In this document: piece after piece, positions 23,077 to 32,860 of the stretch
Layout of the letters: each line of letters opens with the position of its first letter
Position numbering within the stretch: position 1 is the stretch's first letter
Origin: an uncultured Desulfarculaceae bacterium
GTDB taxonomy: Bacteria > Desulfobacterota > Desulfarculia > Desulfarculales > Desulfarculaceae
Length of the DNA: 49,003 bases
Reading direction: 5' to 3'
Assembly (NCBI GenBank): GCA_937908275.1
Contig: CALERA010000287.1
Location: 1 to 49,003, forward strand
Made by a program: the position numbers and the translations under genes
Notes under the pieces: generated by a model
Databases searched by the model: none
The model's input: only the letters and a program-made list of their open reading frames with translations
What the model was told of the DNA's origin: nothing

Positions 23077-23108
23077 AAGGGGTTGGCCGTCCGCGGCCAG
23101 CCCCTTTT
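23077..23108 (+). terminator. Terminator of tRNA-Gly
   Basis: AAGGGGTTGGCCG (23077-23089), loop TCCG, then CGGCCAGCCCCTT (one G.U pair) followed by TTGG. Between it and 23284 I see GC-rich sequence without a gene. Confidence 0.65.
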
Positions 23109-23284
23109 GGCTGGGGGCCGCCCCCGCCGGCCTTGGTCGGCCATTCTGATAAATAAAATCCAGCACTTCCCCGGCGTCAGCCGCTGGCCCGGAAGGGGCG
23201 GCGGCGCGGCCTGCCCCCGGACGGGGCTTGGCTCGGGCCGGGCGCGGCCGGACGACCATCCGGTTGCCCCAAATTTGCAAACAA

Positions 23285-23346
23285 CATACGTTCGAGTATG
23301 ACCAAATTGGCGAAGCTACCTAATGGTAGCAACTGTTCTGACAGTT
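23285..23346. promoter_or_regulatory. Three successive palindromes upstream of urtA
   Basis: CATAC-gttcga-GTATG (23285-23300), GCTACC-taat-GGTAGC (23315-23330) and AACTGT-tctg-ACAGTT (23331-23346) lie 140-200 bases upstream of the sigma-54 promoter of the urea operon. They are candidates for activator binding sites, or hairpins in a long leader if another start exists. Confidence 0.4.
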
Positions 23347-23485
23347 TCGGGCCATTTACTCCGAAAAACGCTGGCCTGGCCTCCGCCCCACGGCCCGGAT
23401 TGTCGCATTAACCCTGCCAATTGATTGACGCTTCACCGGAAATCTCCCCCTGCCGCTCCGGCCCGCCCGGGTCCTCTCCCTGCCT

Positions 23486-23501
23486 TGGCACTCCTATTGC
23501 G
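23486..23501 (+). promoter_or_regulatory. Sigma-54 promoter of the urt-ure operon
   Basis: TGGCACTCCTATTGCG carries the -24 TGGCAC and -12 TTGC elements with correct spacing, ending 43 bases before the urtA start. This fits NtrC-type nitrogen control, usual for urea uptake and urease. Confidence 0.75.
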
Positions 23502-23544
23502 AGGTGGGTGGGCGATCACTCATCACCAGCAAGGGAGGAGATTC

Positions 23545-24843
23545 ATGGTCGGGAAAAAGTGGCTGCGCGTCCTGGTCTGCGGTGTGGCGTTATCCGCCGT
23601 GACCTTGAGCGCCGGGCTGGCCAGGGCCGCCGACACCATCAAGGTGGGCATCCTGCATTCGCTCTCCGGCACCATGGCCATCAGCGAAACCACCCTGAAA
23701 GACGTCATGTTGATGCTCATCGACGAGCAGAACAAAAAGGGCGGTCTTTTGGGCAAGAAGCTGGAGCCGGTGGTGGTGGACCCCGCCTCCAACTGGCCGC
23801 TGTTCGCCGAGAAGGCCCGCGAGCTGCTGGACAAGCAGAAGGTGGCGGCGGTCTTCGGCTGCTGGACCTCGGTTTCGCGCAAGTCGGTGCTGCCGGTCTT
23901 CGAGGAGCTGAACGGCCTGCTCTTCTACCCGGTGCAGTATGAGGGCGAGGAGTGCTCGCGCAACGTGTTCTACACCGGCGCGGCCCCCAACCAGCAGGCC
24001 ATCCCGGCGGTGGACTACCTCCTGGGCAACGAGGGCGGCGGCGCCAAGCGCATCGTGCTCCTGGGCACCGACTACGTCTATCCGCGCACCACCAACAAGA
24101 TCCTGCGCGCCTACCTGCACAGCAAGGGCATCACCGACGCCGACATCATGGAGAAGTACACCCCCTTCGGTCACTCCGACTGGCAGAGCATCGTGGCCGA
24201 GGTGAAGAAGTTCGCCAGCGCCGGCAAGAAGACCGCGGTGGTCTCCACCATCAACGGCGACGCCAACGTGCCGTTCTATAAGGAGCTGGCCAACCAGGGC
24301 ATCAAGGCCGAGCAGATCCCGGTGGTGGCCTTCTCGGTGGGCGAGGAGGAGCTGGCCGGCATCGACACCGCGCCCCTGGTGGGTCACCTGGCGGCCTGGA
24401 ACTACTTCATGAGCGTGGACAACCCCACCAACAAGGACTTCATCGCCAAGTGGCACGCCTTCATCAAGGACAAGAAGCGCGTGACCAACGACCCCATGGA
24501 GGCCCACTTCATCGGCTTCAACATGTGGGTGCAGGCGGTGGAGCAGGCCGGCACCACCAACGTGGACGCGGTGCGCCAGGCCATGTACGGCCAGAAGGCC
24601 AAGAACCTGACCGGCGGCATCGCGGTGATGAACACCAACCATCACCTGTCCAAGCCGGTGCTGATCGGCGAGATCCAGCCCGACGGCCAGTTCTCGGTGG
24701 TCTGGCAGACCAAGGGCCTGGTCAAGGGTGACGCCTGGTCCAAGTTCATCCCGGAGAGCGCCAAGCTGACCGCCGACTGGACCTACCCCTGGGTCTGCGG
24801 CAACTGCGAGAAGCCCAAGTATCCCCCGGTCGACGCCAAGTAA
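23545..24843 (+). CDS. urtA: Urea ABC transporter, substrate-binding protein
   Basis: A 432-residue periplasmic protein that captures urea for the UrtBCDE permease. A signal peptide of about 28 residues (ending LARA) precedes a type I periplasmic-binding fold of the amide/urea family: VGILHSLSGTMAISET, the FGCWTSVSRK segment, FYPVQYEGEECSRNVFYTGAAPNQQ, and the C-terminal CGNCEKPKY. These segments distinguish UrtA from branched-chain amino acid binders. GGGAGGAG at 23533-23540 precedes the ATG. First gene of the urt-ure operon. Confidence 0.95.
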   Translation: MVGKKWLRVLVCGVALSAVTLSAGLARAADTIKVGILHSLSGTMAISETTLKDVMLMLIDEQNKKGGLLGKKLEPVVVDPASNWPLFAEKARELLDKQKVAAVFGCWTSVSRKSVLPVFEELNGLLFYPVQYEGEECSRNVFYTGAAPNQQAIPAVDYLLGNEGGGAKRIVLLGTDYVYPRTTNKILRAYLHSKGITDADIMEKYTPFGHSDWQSIVAEVKKFASAGKKTAVVSTINGDANVPFYKELANQGIKAEQIPVVAFSVGEEELAGIDTAPLVGHLAAWNYFMSVDNPTNKDFIAKWHAFIKDKKRVTNDPMEAHFIGFNMWVQAVEQAGTTNVDAVRQAMYGQKAKNLTGGIAVMNTNHHLSKPVLIGEIQPDGQFSVVWQTKGLVKGDAWSKFIPESAKLTADWTYPWVCGNCEKPKYPPVDAK

Positions 24844-24903
24844 ATCCAACCCAGGGGAGGGCCGGACCGGCCGGCCCTCCCCTGCCGCCGACGAGGAGAC
24901 TCC

Positions 24904-26532
24904 ATGCAGTTCGTCTCAAGGTTCATCTTGGCGGTTTGGGTGGTCCTGGCCAGCGTACAGGCCCTGCCGGCCCAGGAGACCGCCCCGCCCGAGGCGCTGC
25001 TGGCCGGTCTGAGCGGCGCCGACTTCAACCAGACCCTGGCCACGGTCGAGGCCCTGGCCGCCAGCGGCGATCCCCGGGTGGTGCCGGCCCTGCAGGCCAT
25101 GCTGGACAGCAAGCTCTATGTGCGCGAGGCCGACGGCGCGGTGGTGGTGGCCGAGCGCCAGGGGCAGGAGTACCGCCTGCTTGATCCCCTCAGCGGCCGG
25201 GAGCTGGGCCAGGCCGCCGCGGACGACCTCAAGCGGATCATGGTCAACAACCGCCTGCGCGGGGTCCTGCGCGGGGCCCTGGGCGGGCTGACCCTGCTCA
25301 GCCCCGATCCCCAGGTGCGCTCCACGGCGGTGGCCGCGGTGCAGAATTCGCGCAACGCCGCCATCCTGCCGATCCTGGCCAAGGCCATAGCCCGCGAGAG
25401 CGATCCCGGCCTCAAGGAGCGCATGATCCTGGCCCAGGCCTCCATCCAGCTTTTCGAGTCCGACGACAAGGCCACCCGCCTCCAGGCCCTGCCGGTGCTG
25501 GCCGCCCACCCCACCCAGGACGTGCGCGCCCTGCTGGGCAACTTCGCCGCCGGCCCGGCCAAGTCCGACCCGGACCTGGACAAGGCCGCGACCAAGGCCC
25601 TCAAGGCGGTGGAGAGCACCCTGGGCCTGTGGGAGATGGTGGGCCACCTCTACCGGGGCCTGAGCCTGGGCTCGGTCCTGCTCCTGGCCGCCATCGGCCT
25701 GGCCATCACCTTCGGCCTTTTGGGGGTGATCAACATGGCCCACGGCGAGATGGTGATGCTGGGGGCCTACACCACCTATGTGGTGCAAGAGATTTTCCGG
25801 GCCTACGCCCCGGGCGCGGTGGACTGGTCCCTGGTGGTGGCGGTGCCGGCCGCCTTCCTGGTGGCCGGCGCGGTGGGGGTGGGCATCGAGCGGGGCATCA
25901 TCCGCTTTCTTTACGGACGCCCCCTGGAGACCCTGCTGGCCACCTGGGGCCTGAGCCTGGTCCTGCAACAGGCGGTGCGCTCCATCTTCGGCCCCAGCAA
26001 CCGGGAGGTGGCCAACCCCTCCTGGATGAGCGGGGCCTGGGAGCTGACCGGCGGCCTGGTGCTGACCTACAACCGGATCTGGATCATCGTCTTCAGCCTG
26101 GCGGTGGTGGGGCTGATCGCCCTGGTGCTGCGCCGGACCAGCTTCGGCCTGCGGATGCGGGCCGTGACCCAGAACCGGGCCATGGCCAGCGCCATGGGCA
26201 TGCACACCGGGGCCATCGATGCCCTGACCTTCGGCCTGGGCTCGGGCATCGCCGGCATGGCCGGGGTGGCCCTCAGCCAGATCGACAACGTCAGCCCCAA
26301 CCTGGGCCAGGCCTACATCATCGACAGCTTCATGGTGGTTGTCTTCGGCGGGGTGGGCAACCTGCTGGGCACGGTGCTGGGGGCCTTCAGCCTGGGCGTG
26401 GTCAACAAGTACCTGGAGCCCATGTCCGGGGCGGTGATGGCCAAGATCCTGGTGCTGACCGGGCTGATCCTGTTCATCCAGAAGCGACCCCGGGGGCTGT
26501 TCAGCCTCAAGGGCCGCGCGGCGGAGATGTAG
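24904..26532 (+). CDS. urtB: Urea ABC transporter, permease UrtB
   Basis: A 542-residue inner-membrane permease. A signal-like N-terminus and a periplasmic helical-repeat domain (about residues 25-235, HEAT-like units such as DPRVVPALQAML and SRNAAILPILAKAI) precede a LivH-type permease domain with about eight helices (about 245-540: GLAITFGLLGVINMAHGEM, RGLFSLKG at the end). The long N-terminal extension is characteristic of UrtB compared with LivH. It starts 60 bases after urtA. Confidence 0.94.
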   Translation: MQFVSRFILAVWVVLASVQALPAQETAPPEALLAGLSGADFNQTLATVEALAASGDPRVVPALQAMLDSKLYVREADGAVVVAERQGQEYRLLDPLSGRELGQAAADDLKRIMVNNRLRGVLRGALGGLTLLSPDPQVRSTAVAAVQNSRNAAILPILAKAIARESDPGLKERMILAQASIQLFESDDKATRLQALPVLAAHPTQDVRALLGNFAAGPAKSDPDLDKAATKALKAVESTLGLWEMVGHLYRGLSLGSVLLLAAIGLAITFGLLGVINMAHGEMVMLGAYTTYVVQEIFRAYAPGAVDWSLVVAVPAAFLVAGAVGVGIERGIIRFLYGRPLETLLATWGLSLVLQQAVRSIFGPSNREVANPSWMSGAWELTGGLVLTYNRIWIIVFSLAVVGLIALVLRRTSFGLRMRAVTQNRAMASAMGMHTGAIDALTFGLGSGIAGMAGVALSQIDNVSPNLGQAYIIDSFMVVVFGGVGNLLGTVLGAFSLGVVNKYLEPMSGAVMAKILVLTGLILFIQKRPRGLFSLKGRAAEM

Positions 26533-26534
26533 GC

Positions 26535-27725
26535 ATGACGGCCTTACCCCAACCCTTGCGCCAGGCGATGCTGGGCGATCGCGGCGGGGCCCTGGTCCTG
26601 GCCGGCCTGGGCCTGGCGGCGGTGCTGGTGCCGGTGTTCAACCTGGCCCTGCCCGACTCCTCGGCCCTGCACCTGCCGGACTACCTGGTCAGTCTGCTGG
26701 GCAAGTACCTCTGCTTCGCGCTGCTGGCCATGAGCCTGGACCTGATCTGGGGCTACGCCGGCATCCTGAGCCTGGGCCACGGGGCCTTCTTCGCCCTGGG
26801 CGGCTACGCCATGGGCATGTACCTGATGCGCCAGATCGGGGCGCGCGGGGTCTACGGCAATCCCCTGCTGCCAGACTTCATGGTCTTCCTCAACTGGAAG
26901 GAGCTGCCCTGGTACTGGCTGGGGGCCGACAGCTTCCTGTTCAGCATCGTCCTGGCCCTGTTGGTGCCGGGCCTGCTGGCCTTTGTCTTCGGCTGGTTCG
27001 CCTTCCGCTCCCGGGTGAGCGGGGTCTACTTCTCCATCATCACCCAGGCCCTGACCTTCGCCCTGATGCTGGCCTTCTTCCGCAACGACATGGGCTTCGG
27101 CGGCAACAACGGCATGACCGACTTCAAGGACCTGCTGGGCTTCGACCTCCAGGCCACCAGCACCCGGGCGGCGCTCTTCGCGCTCTCGGCCCTGGCCGTG
27201 GCCCTGGGCTACCTGGTCTGCCGCCTGATCACCGGCTCCCGCCTGGGCCGGGTGCTGATGGCCATCCGCGACGCCGAGAGCCGGACCCGCTTCCTGGGCT
27301 ATCGGGTGGAGCTCTACAACCTGTTCGTCTTCACGGTCTCCGCGGTCCTGGCCGGCCTGGCCGGGGCGCTCTACGTGCCCCAGGTGGGCATCATCAACCC
27401 CAGCGAGTTCGCCCCGGCCGCCAGCATCGAGGTGGTGATCTGGGTGGCGGTGGGCGGGCGGGGCTCGCTCTATGGCGCGGTGCTGGGGGCGCTGCTGGTC
27501 AACTACGCCAAGACCTATTTCACCGGCGCCCTGCCCGAGCTGTGGCTCTATCTCCTGGGCGCGCTCTTCGTGGCGGTGACCATCTTCCTGCCCAAGGGCC
27601 TGGTGGGCACCCTGCCGGCCCTGAACCTGGCCGGCTTGGGCAATGGGCCGCACTGGCGCGGATTCTGGCGGCGGCCGGCCCTGGAGAAGGTCAAGCCGGC
27701 CCCCGGACCCCGGCCCCAGGAGTAA
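26535..27725 (+). CDS. urtC: Urea ABC transporter, permease UrtC
   Basis: A 396-residue LivM-type permease with about ten membrane helices. It contains DLIWGYAGILSLGHGAFFALGGYAMG, the ABC-coupling region around SRTRFLGYRVELYNLF, and the helix AVGGRGSLYGAVLGALLVNYAKTY typical of UrtC (written here only as landmarks at about residues 70, 255 and 315). The start lies two bases after the urtB stop. The C-terminal 25 residues are Pro/Arg-rich and cytoplasmic. Confidence 0.93.
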   Translation: MTALPQPLRQAMLGDRGGALVLAGLGLAAVLVPVFNLALPDSSALHLPDYLVSLLGKYLCFALLAMSLDLIWGYAGILSLGHGAFFALGGYAMGMYLMRQIGARGVYGNPLLPDFMVFLNWKELPWYWLGADSFLFSIVLALLVPGLLAFVFGWFAFRSRVSGVYFSIITQALTFALMLAFFRNDMGFGGNNGMTDFKDLLGFDLQATSTRAALFALSALAVALGYLVCRLITGSRLGRVLMAIRDAESRTRFLGYRVELYNLFVFTVSAVLAGLAGALYVPQVGIINPSEFAPAASIEVVIWVAVGGRGSLYGAVLGALLVNYAKTYFTGALPELWLYLLGALFVAVTIFLPKGLVGTLPALNLAGLGNGPHWRGFWRRPALEKVKPAPGPRPQE

Positions 27726-27731
27726 GCCGCC

Positions 27732-28469
27732 ATGGACATGGTGCTCTACGTGGACAACGTCACCGTCAGCTTCGACGGCTTCAAGGCCCTGGACGAGCTG
27801 AGCCTCTACCTGCGCCCGGGCGAGCTGCGGGCCATCATCGGGCCCAACGGGGCCGGCAAGACCACCCTGATGGACGTGATCACCGGCCGGACCAAGCCCG
27901 ACTCGGGCGAGGTGATCTTCAAGGGCAACGTGAACCTGGCCCGCCAGGACGAGGCCCGCACCGCCAACCTGGGCATCGGGCGCAAGTTCCAGCAGCCCAC
28001 GGTCTTCGAGAACCAGACCGTCTTCGAGAACCTGGAGCTGGCCCTGGCCGGCAAGCGCGGCCTCTGGCAGAGCCTGGGCTTCCGGCTGGACGACCAGGAG
28101 CGCCGGCGCATCGACGAGGTCCTGGCCACCATCGCCCTGGAGAGCCTGCGGGACCAGCCGGCCGGCCTGCTCTCCCATGGGCAGAAGCAGTGGCTGGAGA
28201 TCGGCATGCTGTTGATGCAGCGGCCGGAGCTGATGCTCCTGGACGAGCCGGTGGCGGGCATGACCGACGCCGAGACCGAGCAGACCGCCCGGCTGCTGCG
28301 GGAGCTGGCCGGCGAGCATTCGGTGGTGGTGGTGGAGCACGACATGGACTTCGTGCGCTCCCTGGAGTGCATGGTCACGGTGCTGCACGAGGGCAAGGTC
28401 CTGACCGAGGGCTCCATGGAGATGGTGCAACAGGACCACCGGGTGGTCGAGGTTTACCTGGGGCGTTGA
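27732..28469 (+). CDS. urtD: Urea ABC transporter, ATPase UrtD
   Basis: A 245-residue LivG-type ATPase. Walker A GPNGAGKTT, Q-loop region GRKFQQPTVFE, signature LSHGQKQWLEIG, Walker B LMLLDEPVAGM and the switch His in VVVEHDMDF are all present. The signature LSHGQ in place of LSGGQ is usual in UrtD. It begins six bases after urtC. Confidence 0.94.
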   Translation: MDMVLYVDNVTVSFDGFKALDELSLYLRPGELRAIIGPNGAGKTTLMDVITGRTKPDSGEVIFKGNVNLARQDEARTANLGIGRKFQQPTVFENQTVFENLELALAGKRGLWQSLGFRLDDQERRRIDEVLATIALESLRDQPAGLLSHGQKQWLEIGMLLMQRPELMLLDEPVAGMTDAETEQTARLLRELAGEHSVVVVEHDMDFVRSLECMVTVLHEGKVLTEGSMEMVQQDHRVVEVYLGR

Positions 28470-28471
28470 TC

Positions 28472-29167
28472 ATGCTGGACGTTGAACGCATCGACATGCA
28501 CTACGGGGCCACCCAGGCCCTGCGCGAGGTGAGCCTGGGGGCCGAGATCGGCCAGGTGACCACGGTCCTGGGCCGCAACGGGGTGGGCAAGACCACCCTG
28601 ATGCGGGCGGTGGTGGGCCTGAAGCCGGTCAGCCGGGGACGCATCACCTGGGACGGCCGGGAGGTCACCGGCCTGCCGGCCCATGCCCGGGCGGCCCGGG
28701 GCATCGCCTACGTGCCCCAGGGACGCTTCATCTTCCCGCTGCTGACCGTGGAGGAGAACCTCAAGACCGGCTTCGCCTGCCTGCCCGCGAAGCAGCACCA
28801 CCTGCCGGCGGAGATCTTCGAGCTCTTCCCGGTGCTCAAGGACATGCTGCGCCGCCGGGGCGGCGACCTCTCCGGCGGTCAGCAGCAGCAACTGGCCATC
28901 GCCCGGGCCCTGGTCACCCGGCCCCGCCTCCTGGTGCTGGACGAGCCCACCGAGGGCATCCAGCCCTCGATCATCAAGCAGATCGAGCAAGTCATAAAAA
29001 CCCTTGCCGCCCGGGGCGACATGGCGATACTGCTGGTGGAGCAGTACTTTGATTTCGCGCGGGAGCTGGCCGACACCATCACGGTGATGGATCGCGGCCG
29101 GGTGGTGGTGGCCGGCCCCAAGCGGGAGCTGGAAATGTCCGATGTCCGCCGCTACCTCACGGTGTGA
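28472..29167 (+). CDS. urtE: Urea ABC transporter, ATPase UrtE
   Basis: A 231-residue LivF-type ATPase. Walker A GRNGVGKTT, YVPQGRFIFPLLTVEENL, signature LSGGQQQQLAIAR, Walker B LLVLDEPTEGIQPS and switch His region replaced by LLVEQYFDFA, as normal in this subfamily. The start is two bases after urtD, and the 3' end overlaps the likely ureD start by 26 bases, linking uptake and hydrolysis genes in one transcript. Confidence 0.94.
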   Translation: MLDVERIDMHYGATQALREVSLGAEIGQVTTVLGRNGVGKTTLMRAVVGLKPVSRGRITWDGREVTGLPAHARAARGIAYVPQGRFIFPLLTVEENLKTGFACLPAKQHHLPAEIFELFPVLKDMLRRRGGDLSGGQQQQLAIARALVTRPRLLVLDEPTEGIQPSIIKQIEQVIKTLAARGDMAILLVEQYFDFARELADTITVMDRGRVVVAGPKRELEMSDVRRYLTV

Positions 29168-30020
29168 GGCGGCCCCCCACGCGCCCCAACCCGGGCCGGG
29201 CCAGGAGGTGCGGGGCCGCGCCCACCTGCGCTACGCCCGCGCGCCCCAGGGCCAAATCCTGGACCTGGTCTACGCCCGGGACCCCCTGCGCCTGGTCTTC
29301 AACCGCCCGGAGCCGGGCCAGCCCCCCACCGCGGTGCTGGTGAGCAGCTCCGGCGGCCTGGTGGGGGGCGACCAGTTGGCGGTGACGCTGGAGTTGGGGC
29401 CGGGGACCCAGGCCCTGGTCACCAGCCAGGCCGCCGAGAAGGTCTACCGTTCCACCGGCCCCGACAGCCGGGTGGCGGTGGAGCTGCGGGTGGAGGAGGG
29501 CGGCCGCCTGGAGTGGCTGCCCCAGGAGACGATCTTTTTTGAGGGCGCGCGCCTGCGGCGACAGACCAGCCTGGAGCTGCGGGGCCAGGCCCAGGTCCTG
29601 GCCGGGGAGATCCTGGTCTTCGGCCGGGCCGCCCGGGGCGAGGAGATCACCCGGGGCCTGCTGCGCGAGGCCTGGCAGGTGCGGCGGGACGGCCGCCTGC
29701 TCTGGGCCGACGCCCTGCACCTGGAGGGCGACCTGGCCCGGACCCTGGCCCACCCGGCCGGCCTGGGCGGGGCGCGGGCCTGCGCCAGCGCGGTGTTCGC
29801 CGCCCCGGAGGCGGCCAGCGCCCTGGACCTGGTGCGGGAATGCCTGGGTGGACCAGAGGGCCTGCGGGTGGGGGCCACGGCCCTGCCGGGCCTGGTCCTG
29901 GCCCGTTGGCTGGGGCCGGACGCCGCCGCCCTGCGCCGGGCCTACACCGATTTTTGGGGCGAGTTGCGCGCCCGCGTCTGGGGCCTGCCCCGGCGGCTGC
30001 CGCGGGTTTGGCACCTTTAG
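29142..30020 (+). CDS. ureD: Urease accessory protein UreD (UreH)
   Basis: A 292-residue scaffold protein that binds apo-urease and channels nickel from UreG/UreF. Family features: LVFNRPEPGQPPTAVLVSSSGG, GDQLAVTLELGPGTQALVTSQAAEKVYRS, and LEWLPQETIFFEGARLRR (landmarks at about residues 50, 75 and 120). ATG 29142 overlaps urtE and has only a weak ribosome site; an in-frame GTG at 29208 is possible but its AGGAG is too close. The N-terminus is therefore uncertain by about 22 residues. Confidence 0.9.
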   Translation: MSAATSRCEAAPHAPQPGPGQEVRGRAHLRYARAPQGQILDLVYARDPLRLVFNRPEPGQPPTAVLVSSSGGLVGGDQLAVTLELGPGTQALVTSQAAEKVYRSTGPDSRVAVELRVEEGGRLEWLPQETIFFEGARLRRQTSLELRGQAQVLAGEILVFGRAARGEEITRGLLREAWQVRRDGRLLWADALHLEGDLARTLAHPAGLGGARACASAVFAAPEAASALDLVRECLGGPEGLRVGATALPGLVLARWLGPDAAALRRAYTDFWGELRARVWGLPRRLPRVWHL

Positions 30021-30039
30021 GCCAGAAAGGAACCCGACC

Positions 30040-30342
<303 letters not shown>

Positions 30343-30355
30343 GACAGGAGCCGCC

Positions 30356-30676
30356 ATGTCCCCCCTGACGCCCGGCGAGATCATCGCCGCCGAGGGCAGC
30401 CTGGTTTTGAACCAGGACCGGCCCAGCCTGAGCCTGAGCGTGGCCAACACCGGCGACCGGCCGATCCAGGTCGGCTCGCACTACCATTTCTACGAGACCA
30501 ACGCCGCCCTGGCCTTTGACCGCGAACGGGCGCGCGGCTGGCGGCTGGACATCCCGGCCGGCAGCGCGGTGCGCTTCGAGCCCGGCCAGACCCGCGAGGT
30601 GCGGCTGGTGCCCTATGCCGGCCTGCGCCGGGCGCACGGGTTCCAGGGCCGCGTCGACGGCCCCCTGGAGGACTGA
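30356..30676 (+). CDS. ureB: Urease beta subunit
   Basis: A 106-residue subunit with the family motifs PGEIIAAEG, GSHYHFYETNAALAFDR and the final HGFQGRVDGPL. It starts 13 bases after ureA and is followed after three bases by ureC. Confidence 0.96.
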   Translation: MSPLTPGEIIAAEGSLVLNQDRPSLSLSVANTGDRPIQVGSHYHFYETNAALAFDRERARGWRLDIPAGSAVRFEPGQTREVRLVPYAGLRRAHGFQGRVDGPLED

Positions 30677-30679
30677 GCC

Positions 30680-32389
30680 ATGCCCTACGAAATCGATCGC
30701 GCCTCCTACGCGGCCATGTATGGACCCACGCTGGGCGACCGGGTGCGCCTGGCCGACACCGAACTGTTCCTGGAGGTGGAAAAGGACCACACCATCTACG
30801 GCGAGGAGGTCAAGTTCGGCGGCGGCAAGGTCATCCGCGACGGCATGGGCCAGTCCCAGTGCAGCCAGGCCCAGGGCGCGGCCGACACCGTGATCACCAA
30901 CGCCCTGATCCTGGATTGGTGGGGGGTGGTCAAGGCCGACGTGGGCATCAGGGACGGGCGCATCCTGGCCCTGGGCAAGGCCGGCAACCCCGACGTGCAG
31001 CCCGGGGTGGACATCATCATCGGCCCGGGCACCGAGATCATCGCCGGCGAGGGCCGCATCCTCACCGCCGGGGGCATCGACAGCCACATCCACTTCATCT
31101 GCCCCCAGCAGGTGGAGGAGGCCCTCTGCTCGGGCGTGACCACCATGCTGGGCGGGGGCACCGGCCCGGCCGATGGCACCAACGCCACCACCTGCACCCC
31201 CGGCCCCTGGCACATGGCGCGGATGCTCCAGGCCGCCGAGGGCCTGCCCATGAACCTGGGCTTTTTCGGCAAGGGCAACGCCGCCCTGCCCGGGTCGCTG
31301 GAGGAGCAGATCCGGGCCGGGGCCTGCGGGCTCAAGCTGCACGAGGACTGGGGCACCACCCCGGCGGCCATCGACAACTGCCTGGCCGTGGCCGAGCGCT
31401 TCGACGTGCAGGTGGCCATCCACACCGACACCCTGAACGAGTCGGGTTTCGTGGAGGACACCGCCGCCGCCTTCCGGGGCCGGACCATCCACACCTTCCA
31501 CACCGAGGGGGCCGGCGGCGGCCACGCCCCGGACATCATCAAGCTCTGCGGGCTGGCCAACGTGCTGCCCTCCTCCACCAACCCCACCCGCCCCTTCACG
31601 GTCAACACCATCGACGAGCACCTGGACATGCTGATGGTCTGCCACCACCTGGACCCCAGCATCCCCGAGGACGTGGCCTTCGCCGAGAGCCGCATCCGGC
31701 GCGAGACCATCGCCGCCGAGGACATCCTGCACGACCTGGGGGCCTTCAGCATGATCTCCTCCGACAGCCAGGCCATGGGCCGGGTGGGCGAGGTGATCAC
31801 CCGCACCTGGCAGACCGCCCACAAGATGAAACTCCAGCGCGGGTCCCTGCCCGGCGAGCGCGCCGGCAACGACAACCTCCGCTGCCGGCGCTACCTGGCC
31901 AAGTACACCATCAACCCGGCCATCACCCACGGCATCGCCCACGAGGTGGGCTCGGTGGAGCCGGGCAAGCTGGCCGACCTGGTGCTGTGGCGGCCGATGT
32001 TCTTCGGGGTCAAGCCGGATATGGTGCTCAAGGCCGGCTGCATCACCGCCGCGGCCATGGGCGACGCCAACGCCTCCATCCCCACCCCGCAGCCGGTGCA
32101 CCAGCGGCCCATGTTCGGGGCCTTTGGCCGGGCCCTGACCGCCGGCTCGCTGACCTTCGTCTCCCAGGCCGCCCTGGAGGCCGACCTGGGCCAGCGCCTG
32201 GGCCTGGCCCGACCCCTGGTGGCGGTGCGCGGCACTCGCAACTTGGGCAAGGCCGACCTGAAGCTCAACGACGCCCTGCCCCGGATCGAGGTGGACCCGG
32301 AGACCTACGAGGTGCGGGCCGACGGCGAGCTGCTCACCTGCCAGCCGGCCCAGGAGCTGCCCCTGGCCCAGCGTTATTTCCTGTTCTAG
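30680..32389 (+). CDS. ureC: Urease alpha (catalytic) subunit
   Basis: A 569-residue Ni-dependent amidohydrolase that splits urea to ammonia and carbamate. All active-site residues are visible: His136 and His138 (SHIHF), the carbamylated Lys219 (CGLKLHEDWG), His248 and His274 (AIHTD, HTFHTEG), Asp362 (SSDSQAMG), and the mobile flap Cys321-His322-His323 (MVCHHLDPS). Length is standard. Confidence 0.98.
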   Translation: MPYEIDRASYAAMYGPTLGDRVRLADTELFLEVEKDHTIYGEEVKFGGGKVIRDGMGQSQCSQAQGAADTVITNALILDWWGVVKADVGIRDGRILALGKAGNPDVQPGVDIIIGPGTEIIAGEGRILTAGGIDSHIHFICPQQVEEALCSGVTTMLGGGTGPADGTNATTCTPGPWHMARMLQAAEGLPMNLGFFGKGNAALPGSLEEQIRAGACGLKLHEDWGTTPAAIDNCLAVAERFDVQVAIHTDTLNESGFVEDTAAAFRGRTIHTFHTEGAGGGHAPDIIKLCGLANVLPSSTNPTRPFTVNTIDEHLDMLMVCHHLDPSIPEDVAFAESRIRRETIAAEDILHDLGAFSMISSDSQAMGRVGEVITRTWQTAHKMKLQRGSLPGERAGNDNLRCRRYLAKYTINPAITHGIAHEVGSVEPGKLADLVLWRPMFFGVKPDMVLKAGCITAAAMGDANASIPTPQPVHQRPMFGAFGRALTAGSLTFVSQAALEADLGQRLGLARPLVAVRGTRNLGKADLKLNDALPRIEVDPETYEVRADGELLTCQPAQELPLAQRYFLF

Positions 32390-32398
32390 GGGGCCAGC

Positions 32399-32860
32399 GT
32401 GCGCCGGGCCATCGAGCACCTGCCCGCCTCCCAGGCCGCCGGCTTGCCGGCCCAGGCCACGGTGACCCTGCCCTTTGAGCAGCGCCATCGCCGCCGGGTG
32501 CGCCTGCAGGACGACCAGGGCCAGGACTTTCTCCTGGACCTGCCCCGGGCGGTGATGATGCGCGCGGGCGACCTCTTGCGCCTGGAGGAGGGCGGCTACC
32601 TGGCGGTGCGGGCGGCGGAGGAGCCGGTGCTGGATATCACCTGCCACCACCCGGAACAGGCCCTGCGGGTGGCCTGGCACCTGGGCAACCGCCACGTGGC
32701 GGTGCAGGTGTTGAGCGCCGAGCGCCTGCGCATCCTGGCCGACCGGGTCTTGGGGGAGATGCTTCAGGGCCTGGGGGCGGAGGTGGATGCCATCCTGGCC
32801 CCCTTCGCGCCCGAGGACGGGGCCTACGCCGGCGGGGGCCATCACCAGCATGACCACTGA
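32399..32860 (+). CDS. ureE: Urease accessory protein UreE
   Basis: A 153-residue nickel metallochaperone. The peptide-binding N-terminal domain (LPFEQRHRRRVRLQDDQG, FLLDLPRAVMMRAGDLLRL) precedes the metal-binding domain with NRHVAVQVL, and the C-terminus ends in a His-rich tail (GGHHQHDH). The start is GTG 32399. The last 11 bases overlap ureF. Confidence 0.93.
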   Translation: MRRAIEHLPASQAAGLPAQATVTLPFEQRHRRRVRLQDDQGQDFLLDLPRAVMMRAGDLLRLEEGGYLAVRAAEEPVLDITCHHPEQALRVAWHLGNRHVAVQVLSAERLRILADRVLGEMLQGLGAEVDAILAPFAPEDGAYAGGGHHQHDH